Positions 50,624 through 62,700 of a DNA stretch of 64,000 bases are shown piece after piece. A model generated the notes under the pieces. It ran no database searches. It saw only the letters and a program-made list of their open reading frames with translations, and was not told the DNA's origin. Origin of the DNA: Agrocybe praecox (Eukaryota > Basidiomycota > Agaricomycetes > Agaricales > Agrocybaceae); NCBI GenBank assembly GCA_964017145.1, contig OZ024846.1:1426001-1490000 (forward strand). The letters are read 5' to 3'. A program made the position numbers and the translations under genes. Every line of letters starts with the position of its first letter. Position 1 is the first letter of the stretch.

Positions 50624-51419
50624 GTCGACTTTCCGCGCAACACACGTGATGTTTGAATTGGAAATTATTTGTCAGACACGCAAAAATGTGTGTTCTCCGA
50701 TGGCATTTCGATGGCATCTTTTCGAGAAACACTAGGCAGATGCCATAGAACACAAAACAATGAGAAATATATATTTAAATTTAATTCACATAGAGCGTAA
50801 AGTAGCGTAAAGTACAATAGGTAAAATATTACACAATCAAAGAAATTCCTCCAAAAGTTGTGCCACCAAAGGCTACAGCTTGCCTATGTCTCTGATTTCA
50901 ATACCGGTACCCCCTTGGCTACAGCCTCGTTTGTGCTGCCTGCCAACTGTTAAAATGACCTGGCAGGTCTTCAAGATCACTCGGGTTGTAATAGGGACCC
51001 TCACAATCAAGCAAGGTTTATCATTTCATGTAGCTACACTTTAAATAAAAGATATGTAGCTACAAAACTAATATGGAGATAAAATAATAAAACAAGGGAT
51101 AGTGGCAAATGTCAATATAAGAATGAAATGCAGATTATCTCCTTGATAATCTGCAGCTGTCAGATGGCCACTTCGTGGTGTGCTTGGATTACCCCAATTA
51201 TTCTAATACCAACCACCTGCTGAAACCGTGTAGTGTTTGCACAATTATTGAGATCTTGTTGCTTGGAGAAAGGTAGCCCTTGTATGAGGCTGGTGTTTCT
51301 AATGGTTGGAACTTGGTTGTTTTGGTTGTTTTGATAGCTTTTTCAAAGTTCAACATGCTTAGTGCAAAAGCCATATATAATGCCTCATCAGGAAGATCAC
51401 AAACTGCTAGACTGGTTAG
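50624..51419. other. AT-rich stretch without genes
   Basis: No exon or known repeat is recognised. Base composition is like the repeat-rich remainder of the window. Confidence 0.4.
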
Positions 51420-51601
51420 ATAAGGTAGAAACCACTACAAATGGTAGGATATATACACATAACATACCTAGGTAAACTACCACCAACTTTTTTTCCGACT
51501 TTGCATTTAGCACTAACAATAATATGATTTGTGTTTGTCAAGATTCGAACATAGGTCTTGGTCCAAAAAGAGCTGTATTCACCACTTCGCCACCAGACCT
51601 T
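51420..51601 (-). mobile_element. tRNA-derived SINE candidate
   Basis: Read on the minus strand from 51601, the sequence begins AAGGTCTGG and holds an A box (TGGCGAAGTGG, complement of 51582-51592) and a B box (GTTCGAATC, complement of 51542-51550) about 42 bases apart. These are the two internal RNA polymerase III promoter blocks of tRNA genes. The expected acceptor-stem pairing is missing, so it is not a functional tRNA. The following 120 bases without tRNA similarity would be the SINE body. The 3' end is not defined. Confidence 0.5.
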
Positions 51602-51931
51602 ATACATTTATAACTAATTGTGTGACATCTCGCTTCACCATCCAAAACCTGAATAAATTAAAAGGTTGAAGTTGGGATGAAGTTCTCTTCCTTGCAGCAC
51701 TGTCAGATTTTGTGGCAGTTATCAAACTATTTTTCATAACTTCCAAAACATGTGTGTATTTTGTATAACAGCTGTGGCAAAAAAAGAATAAGGATGCGAT
51801 AGATATACTTATGTACAACTACATAACCTTTTCCACACAAAAAACAATGGCAACAGTCATCTGTGCAACAAAGAATCAGAAACATAACCTAGGTCACAGG
51901 GAATATAAAAGTGAATAACATACCAAGTCAC

Positions 51932-53097
51932 TTAAGTCAATTTTTGGAGTGGGGCCAAGGTGGCACAAAGCTTCGTGAGCTCAGCATTGCTATTAGCTAG
52001 CTTGCCATTGACCCCTTCGATTTCCTCCTGCAGCTTCTCATTAGCCTTTTTCAACTCCCCCATATCAGCTTCCAAGTCATTGACATGAGCCTGAGCACTG
52101 GTTACAATCGTTGAATGAAGTATTTGGGCTTCCTCATTGGCCCGGGCCTCGTGGTGAAGCCCTGCTTGAAGGGCCTGGACCAGGTTGCACATGCCTGCTT
52201 CAAACACCATAACAGCCTGGCTACGACCATGGATAAATGTGGGCGAGTTCTCTGCATGCATGATATTAGTTCTGCCTAATTAAAACATTGAATGAATACC
52301 TTACCTTTGTCCGATAATTCCTCAATCATGCTCATAGCTTTGTCATCCCTATGAAGTTCCCTGCTGATGACTGCCATATATCTATAAGAACAGAGCAGCT
52401 ATGAAAAAAAAAAAAAACATACCTTGAATTGAAAGGCCGCTAGTGTCTGCCTTGCCTTTCCCTTTCCCTTGGTACTGCAGCTCCTTCTCCTTCTCCTCCT
52501 CATCTGAGGTGAGAATTAGAATGACATCTTCGTTGATGATAAAAGCCCTTCCATTTCCCTCGTAGGTTGATCCTGCTTCCGCCGAGATGAAGAAAACATA
52601 GTCATCCTTGTTGGTTGTGCCTCAATGGGGCATATCCCTGCCAGCTGCTGCTGGACTGGCAATGTGCTGATTGACTGTCTTGCTGCTGCTGGCCGTCAGG
52701 GTGTTGTTCAAGTCAGGCCACAGACCAGTGCACACTATTGACTCGCAACCATCTAGTGTACTGAGAGAGGACCCCAAAAAGTTCACTATCCTATAATTCT
52801 ACACATAAATGCTACTACACTAGTACTCAAAAAGAAAAAGGGTAATGAGAGTACATACTTTTCTGTTAGCTTGTGCACTACCACTGCTGATTGACAATGT
52901 CCTTGTGCTGGTGGTGACAGATAAACCTTGTCTTCCAGCTCATGGGACATATGAAGCAAGTTTGTTGAAGCAGCTGGCATGTTCTTTGGTTGAGGAACTG
53001 CACAAGTTGCAGGGCAAACTGGTGTCACAATTTTGGGACCATGGTATGGACTATTGAAAAGAAGTTTGAGTTTCTTCTTTGAGATGGACTGAACCAT
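51932..53097 (-). pseudogene. Broken coiled-coil gene
   Basis: A multi-exon minus-strand gene can be traced from ATG 53097 (MVQSISKKKLKLLFNSPY) through an intron ending near 52798, then NYRIVNFLGSSLSTLDG, IINEDVILILTSDEEEKE and MAVISRELHRDD. It ends in a coiled-coil region (DLEADMGELKKANEKLQEE) at 51932. The frame is interrupted by TGA at 52622-52624, between RDMPH and GTTNKDDYVFF, with coding character on both sides. I do not recognise the family. Its surroundings of repeats suggest a mobile-element passenger or a dispersed gene family. Confidence 0.5.
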
Positions 53098-53648
53098 GGT
53101 AGGATTGACAATGTTCAATTGATGTGGTCAGTTGAAAGGATATTTTGTGGGTTGTTTGTGACCTGGCTAAAATTTATGTAGTTTTTAAAGTCAGTTCTCG
53201 ATCATTGCATTAAAGGTATTCCAGGCTTACCTTTACTGGAAATCCAAAGCAAGTCCAAGTCAGCATAGATATTTTATAAAGCTGTGTAAATAAGCAGTGG
53301 GCAGTTTCCATGATGATGATCAAGACCAAAGTGTTTTGCAGTGAAAGTAGTGACACAGACACATTACACAATTATTTCATTACATTTTTGCATCAATTTC
53401 CACATTGTTCACCACACTCATAGTATCTTGTCATTATTGTGCTAGTAGATGTAGAGTGGTCAACATTCCACAAGGCTAATTCAAAATCCGTGGGTTTTCT
53501 TTTTTCCTGTGTCGTCATTCTGCCGGGTTAACTTTGGGTCATCTTTTCTCAGAAAATTTAGTGTCAGGACCTCAGGCTTTCAGTGAGTTTTGAACAAAGT
53601 TCACTTGCTGTCAACCACCATCATGACCCAATCCTCCACAAAAGCAGA
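53098..53648. other. Stretch without genes
   Basis: No coding region or clear repeat is recognised upstream of the broken coiled-coil gene. Confidence 0.4.
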
Positions 53649-55353
53649 CCGCCATTCAATACTTTACAGTCCCCCACTGATTCCTGGTGGAGTCCAGTGG
53701 AGTCCAGTGGGTTAGCATGTTTTTTGTGCAGGATTCCACTGGAGTCTGGTGGAGTCCACCAGACTCCAGTCAAACTTTGTGTAAACTTGTTGTTTACATG
53801 TTTTATGCAATGTTCCTTATGTTAAAAAAAACATAACATTCACCAAAAACATAACATTCACACCAACAAACATATTAAAAAGCGAAATTTAATTGATTAA
53901 TTAAGAAATTCATAATATACATGATTTTTATGTACTTATATAATTATTTTTAATTTAAGAAAATGGGGGGGAAGGAAATATGGAAAGGGGAGGGCAGAGG
54001 GCAGAGAAGGAGAGGAGAAGGGGATAGGGCAGATGGAACTTGGAGGGGAGAGACAGTGGGGGCCGCCTGTGCCCAGCAGGAGTGAGCGAGGAGACGACGT
54101 GGATAGGGTACTTACCGTTGCCCTAAACACCCTTCTCCTCACCTCGCCACATCACGCCCTTGCCCCCAACCCCTTGTGTTCATCGGTGTCGCCACACTCG
54201 TCCGCCAGCGTGTCGTTGTCGTCACTGGCGTCATGTGTCGTCGGCTTCAGCGTTATATGTCGTGCGTCGTCGCTGCCACGTTGTCGTTGTTGTGTTGTTG
54301 TCGCTGTGTTGTTGTTGGCGTTGTTGTTGTGGGTGTTGGTGTTATTGTGGGTGTTGTTGTGGGTGTTGTTGTGGGTGTTGCTGCGTGGTGGCGACGGGAC
54401 GTGGTGGTGACGGAGGATGGGTGGGAGGTCGTCGTGTCGTCGTGTCGTCGTCGTCATGGTGTCATCGGCGTGTCATCGGCGTCGTTCACGTTGTTGTTGT
54501 TGTTGTTGTTTGCGTCATCGTGTTGTTTGCGTCATCATCGTCATCGTCATTCGCGTCGTCGTCGTCGTCATTGCTGTCGTCGTTGGTGATGTGGCGTGGT
54601 GGCGACCAGACATGGTGGTGATGGATGGTGGATGGATGGTGGTGACGGATGGTGGATGGATGGTGGTGGTAGTGGTAGGGCTATTCAGGGTGCATAGGAC
54701 TTCCTCAGAGTATTATAATATTGTCAGGGCTACTCAGGACTACCCAGGGCAGCCTAGAACACCCTTAAGGGGAAACTCAGAACTTCCCAAAGGACCTTTA
54801 GGGACCTTTAGGATGCATTATATACTCCTTGTTCTTTTAAATTTTCTCAAGGTTACTTTTGGCAAAAGTGTTTTTCCTGATGTAAGAAGCAAGGAAAGAG
54901 TGATGATGCGGCCAGGGCAGTGGATTGTGGCTGTGCCGGCAATTTCCGAACCAGCCCGAACATCTATTTTAGGAATTTTGCAGAAACTGTTGTTTGTATG
55001 TCACACGGACCTCCTAAAATTATGAAAAAATCACGTAAATTCCCAAAATATTTGAAATATATTTATCAAACATCAAATATGACGTAATATGTTACGGTTT
55101 TGGCAGAAATGACAAAATAACCATGAAAAAATAAAATAAAACATATCACAGTCCATGTTGAGTCCAGATTGAGTCCAGTCCACCATATTCCGGTTGCAAG
55201 TCCAGTATGAAACTCAGTCCACCCCCAATCCAGGTGGAGTCCAGTACTTGAGCTTGGCTGGGGCTACCAGCCATTTGGAACAGTGCAAAAAGTACCGGAC
55301 TCCACTGGACTCCGTCAGGAATCAGTGGGGGAGTGTAAAGCCCTCCCGCCATT
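53649..55353. mobile_element. hAT-like non-autonomous element with 8-base duplication
   Basis: CCGCCATT occurs at 53649-53656 and again at 55346-55353 in the same orientation. Directly inside lie inverted repeats of about 40 bases sharing CTTTACANTCCCCC, CACTGATTCCTG and GGAGTCCAGTGGAGTCC. An 8-base duplication is the hallmark of hAT elements. Many copies of GGAGTCC (either orientation) at 53689-53775 and 55160-55320 look like subterminal binding motifs. The inside is non-coding, with a long trinucleotide tract. The extreme terminal bases of the two ends do not match, so the ends are decayed. Confidence 0.6.
54177..54680 (+). repeat. GTT/GTC/GTG trinucleotide tract
   Basis: About 500 bases of imperfect trinucleotide repeats (GTC, GTT, TGG, GGT). 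All six frames are open for long stretches only because of the repeat. It lies inside the hAT-like element. Confidence 0.8.
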
Positions 55354-56640
55354 GGTCCAAGAGTCGCTCACCTTGCAAACCTGTGCAGTGCACGCCTGCA
55401 CTGGGAAAAACTGCAACACCACCAATTAAACCCCAACACAGAAAGTCAAACTTTTGCTTGTGAGGAAAGCTCACTGGCAACAAACTTCCTAGTACACCTT
55501 CTCCAGGACCTACAGGTGACAATGGTGGTTCACCTGGTCTAAATGTAGACCAGTCATCAGGAAAACTTATTTTGGTCTGGGAGCACTTTAGGTAATTAAT
55601 AGACTGACCAAATCTTTCTGAGTCTTTTTGTATCTTTCTGAGTCTTTGGGCATCTTTGGGACCAAGTTCATCTCTCTGATTACCAAACTGTCCTTTAGGC
55701 TCTTTTCAAGATGCCAAAAACTATTTTTGGATTAAAACAAACAAATAAGCAAAATTATTTTGGACTTTGAGATTTTGAAATAAACACCATTGACGCATGA
55801 TAGACAATCATAGTCTATGTTAGATCTATTTATATTTATGCAAAATCTATTTTTAGACCACTTTGCAGTTTACAAATATTTGGTCACAAATAAGCACCAA
55901 ACATATTTTTTCATATTTTTAGCATAAATATTTGGCTCTGTACAAATATTTACATTATTTATTTTGATTTTAACAGCCACTTCAAAAATCTTTTTGCATT
56001 TTGTGCCTGAACAAACAAAGCTTATGTCTGTCAGGGCAACACTATAATCAGTGTGACAAGGCCACCAACAAAGACAAAGCAAGAGAGAAGAGAGAGAAGA
56101 GAGAGAGAGGAAGAGATAGAGATAGAGAGACACTCAATGATTCTAAGAGATCACACCAATGATAGTGGATATCCTAAGAGATTGAAGCTGGGGCTACAGC
56201 TACCTACATGTCCAGTATATATACCCTACAGCTATTCTAGAATATTCCTCTGACATCATAAAAAGGAATAATGAGTAAGGCAATGACATCATAAAGAAAG
56301 TAAAAGAATAATGTGGAATGATGTAGAATGAATGAGGCTATGCTCATGGGAAATTAAAGTGATAAGTATCTAATCAAATGATAATCAAGAGATAATCAAA
56401 GATATTAAGCAGATAAGATATCTACACATTTACAAAAGGGAAAAATGCGAAATAAATAAAGAAAAATAGAGGAAACCCTGACAATGTCATAATAAATATT
56501 TACAAACATGCCCCAATTTTTCTCTACACAACCATATAAACATATTTGATATGGCTGTGCAAAAGGAGCATGTACCTACAAGCCAACCAGCAATGCAAGC
56601 GTCCAGCATGGGAAATCAGTTATGCACAATGGTGTTTTTC
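55354..56640. other. AT-rich repeat-bearing stretch without genes
   Basis: Contains a region with repeated TCTTTCTGAGTCTTT-like units (55605-55665), related to the one at 57410-57500, and a GAGA-type simple repeat at 56078-56132. No coding region is supported. Confidence 0.45.
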
Positions 56641-56794
56641 TACACTCATGTGACATTTCCACAGCCACACTATAGATAAGATAAGATAATTCGACTTAGG
56701 ACTTGCATGATTTTACATACCTACACAGGTGATGTCACACTCACCATGTACAACAGTGACAGACAGTGTGATGTTGACACATTACACTGCTTGT

Positions 56795-56880
56795 TGCACA
56801 ACCACCACCATCCACCACTGCTGTTTGCCACCACCACCACTGTCCACCACTACCATTCCCCATTGCCACCACACCTCAAT
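56795..56880 (+). repeat. CCA/CAC-rich simple repeat
   Basis: Imperfect ACC/CCA trinucleotides (CACCACCACC runs). The section just after it (57082-57235) resembles the reverse complement of about 53940-54120 (shared GGTAAGTACCC and ATCCAC blocks, then CT-rich DNA), so it belongs to a repeat family present twice here. Confidence 0.6.
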
Positions 56881-57239
56881 GACAATGCAAACAACAACAA
56901 CAAGCACAACACAACCTGAATGCTGAATGCCGCCACCGCCGATGATTGCCAGCACATCAGCCAATAAACACAAAGGGCTGAGCTCGACGACACCGTGGGT
57001 GGTGGTAGGGGCCTGACATGGCACAGTGGGGATGGGTTATAGAATGATGGCGAAGGAGGAGAACACAAGGAACAGGTACTACAAGGTAAGTACCCCATCC
57101 ACACTGTCTCATTGCTCACCACTGCTGTCCACAGGTAATCACCCATTCCATCCCCTTCCCTTCTCCTCTTCTCCTTCCCTTCTCCTCCTCCCCTTCTCCT
57201 CTCCCTTTCCTGACTATTTGCTAGATATAATTTGATAAT

Positions 57240-57649
57240 AATAGTAATAGTTACAATAATACTCATATGTATCTCCCTAATTATGTATTCTCAATATAAT
57301 TAATTGATTATCTGTCAACTGAAAGTATTTGTTTATATATTCTTAAATTCACTATTGGTATCCTTGCATTGGTAACAGGTGTCTTTGCATTGACTGTTGG
57401 AGTCTCTAAACTGGCTTTCAGAGACTTTTAATAGGCTTCAGTAGTCTTTCAGTTGTCTTTCTGGTTCTTTGTGGCATCTTTGTGGCATCTTTGGGAGTCT
57501 TTGAAAGTGGTTTCCCACATTAGTTACAAGAGCACCTTGCTTTGAAAGATCTGTAATTCTCTTTTTATCTTTTGTGTCTTTTCGGTCTTTAGAGATCCTA
57601 AAAGACCTTCTAAGACAAAGTCAATTTTCCTGATGGTTGAGATTCTTGG
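57240..57649 (+). repeat. TCTTT-type minisatellite-like stretch
   Basis: Repeated GTCTTT/ATCTTTG units between about 57365 and 57560, including GTGGCATCTTT twice in a row. Related units occur at 55605-55665. No gene. Confidence 0.5.
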
Positions 57650-58180
57650 ATGCTTCAAATAACAGGTGAGTTAAAACATTCTACTCACACAGTGACTTCT
57701 GACCTAATGCTGCATACTAGTGGCTCTGGCCAATTACCTGCACCTGTATTTGTCTCTTCAACCGAATCCATTCTTGCTATTCTCATGCAAAGTGACGACA
57801 AGTTTGGATCAGCCTCAGCTTCCAGTGACCACCCTGACCGTGAACTGTCAGTCACAGTGCCAGGTATATATCACAGTCAGTCTTTCCAATCTTGATCTGC
57901 CAATGCCTATAGTTCATAGCTTCCTCTCTGGCTGCTCCACTCACAGTCCAACATCATGATGTCATGGCCCACATCAGCAATATGCTGAAAATCATATAGG
58001 TGGAACATAATAGGCAAGCGATTAGGATAAAACAGCTTGAGCACAGGCTTCAAGAAGCCAATAAAGCCCTTGAAGTGCACTCTCAAGACGGAATTCAGCT
58101 GGCCATCGTTTGAGAGGAGTTACACATGTTTAAAGAGGAATTGTGTTTGTTTTCAAAGAAGGTAGATGGAGATGAGGATT
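57650..58180 (+). pseudogene. Second broken coiled-coil gene fragment
   Basis: Coding-like blocks: SGSGQLPAPVFVSSTESIL near 57720, SDDKFGSASASSDHPDREL near 57800, then a coiled coil (QLEHRLQEANKALEVHSQ) around 58030-58110. That is followed by an in-frame TGA at 58111-58113, after which the same frame continues with EELHMFKEELCLFSKKVDG to a normal stop at about 58180. It may be related in layout to the broken gene at 51932-53097. No family recognised. Confidence 0.4.
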
Positions 58181-58253
58181 AGTTACTTTGAGATGTATGG
58201 ATATTTGCATCATAATTTGTATTTATTCATATAACATTTCATGCATGTGATGA

Positions 58254-58785
58254 TCAGTACATATTAACATAGAAACTGGTGAAAACATCAAGGGAATATC
58301 TATGATCAAAACTTAATGGCACAAAAGCCTGGCCAAAAATTGGGACCAAGTGCACTGCCTGCAGGAATGAATCCAAATGAATTACGCCTATGTTTTGCTG
58401 ACCGCCTGCAATGATATCAGGGCATACTTTCCACATTCCTGTTATGTTATCCTTTGACCGCCCAACTTTTGAGAACCATTCCACCAATGTACACAGATAG
58501 ACAGTCTCATTATACTTGAATAAGAAGAATAGTAGTATGCACACAATGTTCATATCATGCATCCCCAGTTGCTTTCATCTTCAACAACTAATGCAGTGTC
58601 TCATCATGGCACTTTTTTCCTCCAGGAAGGGCAGGACTGTATATGTTTGCGACAAACTCCCCATATTCCACATTCATCACTGAGAGAATAATATGTTGTG
58701 ACAGCTGAATGGAAGACTGAGATAGGGCTAGTGATGTGAAGGCATTCCTCGAGGGGGACATTTTTGATGTTGATGTTTTATTCAT
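58254..58785 (-). pseudogene. Plavaka-type transposase remnant (C-terminal part)
   Basis: The minus-strand frame contains NETVYLCTLVEWFSKVG, a DNITGMWKV block, NIGVIHLDSFLQAVHLVPIFG and YSLDVFTSFYVNMY. These match in order the C-terminal end of Plavaka-like (KDZ/CACTA-related) transposases common in Agaricomycetes, where a TGMW block and an IHLD..AHLI.V.G block precede the SLD.F..YYVN motif. The rest of the transposase is absent, so this is a fragment. Confidence 0.6.
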
Positions 58786-59756
58786 CTGAATGCCTCAGTT
58801 GATCGTATAGAAATCTGCAAGTCAACTCCACAAGAACAAGATGGCTGGTGTGCACAGCTAGATCTTGTAGGCGATGTGGATATTCACATACTATAAAATT
58901 CAGAAAAAGAATATTAGATTGTGTACTATCAAACTAAATGAAATCAGAATTTACTTGGTGTTCCTGCCAGCGTCACTGTTCCCTGAACTAGCTCCACATT
59001 GCACATTATGGGTGTATCTGGAGGAACATCATCCAAGTCACCACCCAGCCTTGTCTGCTATATTGATGTCTCAATCCTGGCAATTTGGCCATTTGGTGAT
59101 ACATCATACAGGGCAGTTGCCCACACTGGCAATATGCACCAAGTTTGCCATAGGCAGAGAGCAGTTGGCTTTGCCAAACATTAATAAACAATGCTGTTTT
59201 TTATGTTTTCAGACAGTAATTAGGCTCTGCAGGCGTAGTGGTTATGTTTTGATTTTTTGGGTCACTTTGCACCATCAAAACAGGGCAGGAGGGGATGGAT
59301 TTCAAAACATAAAACTGGATGACATGTTATTTTTAGTGTGTTTTGATCATTTTGGGTGTTGCACTATTTTTATTTATGATATCATCATTTTTGTACTATA
59401 TTTATTTTACATATCATGTGTTTTAGGCTCAGATTAGATTAGATACCAATAAAAGCAAACTGTTTACTTTTGTTTTTGGTGGCAGTTTCTTATTCAGAAG
59501 TTATTACTATTTTTGGACATTTGTCACACAACATATAATTCTTGTTATTTGAAAAAACATTTTTTTTTTTTAGTTACAAAATATTTATCTACAATAGGAT
59601 CAAGCAAGAGGAAGGAGAAGCATGCAAAAAGACAGCTCTTTTTGCATGCTGGTCGTCATCGTGCTTGTGCTCGGGTCATCACAGGTGTCATTGTTCTTGG
59701 CCCGGCCAAGGTGCACATTAGTGTTGCCGTGGTTCGGCTCACTCAGACCAGTCATT
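58786..59756. other. Stretch without supported genes
   Basis: Plus-strand frames near 58950-59190 are weakly protein-like (WVYLEEHHPSHHPALSA) but match nothing I know. Confidence 0.35.
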
Positions 59757-62700
59757 GAAGCGGAGCCAAAATGAGTTGAGTGGAGTTGAGCTGACAACTC
59801 AACATTTCAGCTTGACTTCTGAGTTGATTGTAGCGCGCTCGGAGTGGCTTCAAACCAAATGAAGCTGTGACTTGTGGCCAAATTGGGAATGTTTGGGACA
59901 TTCACGAAATCAGCCTCTCCTGTTCGTCTCTTGCTCGTTGTTTCCATGTTGTTTACGCATTTGCCTACGTTTTCCTCCTGTATATCACTTCTAACAACTT
60001 ATGTCCTCTCTGGACTGCCACTTCACTTGTGCATGCACTGTATATCATGCAGAACATAGGGTTCTATTTGTTGGAATGGAAGGATCAACTAAGTTATCAT
60101 CATTCCTCTGTCTAACCTCATTGCAACCTTCTGCAGGGTTCACCAACAAGAATGCAGAATTTGACAGTGGTTGAAAGTGTTCTCTATTGAGTTGGGGTGG
60201 ATCTGGAGCTGTGAGCATGCTTTCCTTGCCCTATTCTCTGAAAGATGATTAACCCTGCACAGTAAAGTGTTGCAGGGTGACCTCTACAGGAATGTGAATT
60301 CTTTGGTATTTGGAGAGAGTTGGAGTTCTTTGGCTTGATGAAGAATATTCTCCATGCTTTGTTTGACAGTGACCGCTGACCCTGCATACACTGTTCACTT
60401 TGACCATTTTTATTCATTCGTGATTTGTTGTATAAAAGCAGCTGATATTATCATTTGAACTTCATCTCCCTGCACCATCCTGTCTTCTCTAATTAAAATT
60501 TATAACTTCTTTCTGATTTTTTGTTACTAAAACACTACACTTCCATGCAATATTTGCAGCTATGGCCTCTCGAAAATGTTCACAGAACCAAAAAACCAAA
60601 GATTTGCCCAATGGCACACTGGAGATAGTCTTTCAAATCAACAGTACATCTTCACTGTTCAAATTTATCCCTCAATTTCCTGTTGAAATGTATTTTTTTT
60701 AAATGAAAGTTGCACCCCCCGTGGCTGGAAACAGTCAGGCAAATGCTGGTCATACTACTACAATGCAAGTTTCTGAGCCAGGCCATGCGACAGGCACTAA
60801 TTCTCTTCGTGTAACCTTTGTCGAGCCTAAAAACAATGATGATTTATTTGCAGTGTCCTTGGCCCTTGCATTTAGTGCTGGTATGTTATTTCTATGATAT
60901 TTTCTCAATTCAGATCTCATAGAACATATGTAGTAGGAATTTTTGCCCCTGCCCCTCTGTGCACCCCACCTCATAAAGGCGATGCCTCAAGGTCACGCTC
61001 CACTGAAATTTCCGGTGCAGAGATATTTCCGTTGATACACTATCAAGTCCCATAGGTGCGAAACCAAACAAACAAAAAATATCTCAAGGTAGTATACCAA
61101 AGGTACCCGATGTATGTACCGTAGAATGATGCGAGCATGCTTCCCTGGCTTCAAAACCAGTATGAAATGAAATGACAGAGTGTAAGTGTAGATAGACACT
61201 TTGAACCACTCCGGAGCGAGATAACGACAGGTAAACAAGAGTCCTAGTGGCCTAGGACTGTAGAAAATATATAGAGGACAAGTATGAGACCGATTTTGAG
61301 TGATACAACTTAGTATATTGCTATCTACAACATATGCAAGCCTATTTATACTACTACAAATAAAATCAAACATAAATGGATTACTGAAGCCAAGAAAAAC
61401 AAAAATATGGGCTAAGAAAATATAATAAATGGTTACAAACACGAATTGTATTTTTACAGATTTTTAACAATCATGCGGAAGCCAGGAATTGAAGTTTGAG
61501 ACGTTGAAATGTTGAAAAATGCGAAGTTGGTGGAGTTTCGGCACTTTCCGAGCGCACAATGATGCCGCACATGGTAGATTGGGGTTGGCTTGAAGACTGT
61601 GATTTTGAAGAATAAAAACATAGAATGACGAAGAAAGATGTAAAAGGGTTTATAATATATACGAAAAATGTAGATATCAGCAGAGGAATCAGGTGCGCAC
61701 AGCCTGGATATATCGAGCGCATTTTTGATGTGTTTGATGCGCACGTCCAAATCCAGAAGTGGCTGTGCCACAAACACGAACTTAGTCAAATTTCGCGTTC
61801 AAAGCTATGGCACGCTCATCGCTGTCACCTAGTACAACTATGGATTCCAAATTGGATACAGGAGTTGACCATGCGAATGCGAAAAGGAAAACCCTACATG
61901 ATTCACCTTTGCAAAATTGTGGATCAACTCGCACGGGCCAACATGCATGTATGCCAGTTCAAGTCAAAGCAAAATGTGGTGAGAAAAAGAAAGCCAATTA
62001 TGTCCAAACTTTTTTCTTGGTACAAGATGAAAACAGTTCTTGTCTTTTTTGCGAGTACATTTTAGAATTTGGTGTATTTATGTCCCTGTGCTTATATAAT
62101 TATAGAGAAAAACATGTTCTCCAACCAAGCTATCCTTGCACTGTCTACAGCTCCAAGACAAGCACAACAGTGCTTTGAAAACATCTATGTGACTGCCACA
62201 CTGATGCCTGGATATTAGGCTGCAAAAAACTAGGCATTGATATCACAGCAAAGGCTGCCCAATTTCATGTACAAGGTTATCACAGGCATACTAATGCTGA
62301 ATCTGTTCTATCTGGGCTGGAACCTGAGGATATCTGTCAAACTTACACCCAAGAAGGCTTTCTGAATGTGTTAGTTGACTTTATTGCATCCGATGATGTT
62401 GTGAGTTTGAATATTTACAATGTTATTTTTTTTTACTCACCTAACTTATCAGAGTATAAATATTATTGAGTTGCCAAAGCTGCGTGCTTTGTTTCTAATG
62501 TTACGAGACAACTTAAAGGATTCTGACATCCCACATCATACTGCTGTCTGTGCCCATATTATGTCTATATGGGAAGATCATATGAATTATCTCAAGGCCG
62601 AAATGCAGGTAAGTCATGGTTAACTAAAACTAAACTTATGCGCAACTCATGCTTGTTGACTAGGCAGCAATTGGGAGAATATCCTTCACAGCAGATGCAT

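Noticed and set aside
54152..54621. Overlapping long open frames on both strands (Arg/Cys/Val- and Thr/Asn-rich)
   Set aside because: They arise from a trinucleotide tract that keeps every frame open. No start context, splice signals or protein family.
59006..59191. Small frames on both strands around 59.1 kb
   Set aside because: They compete with each other, have no introns or domains, and lie in repeat-rich DNA.
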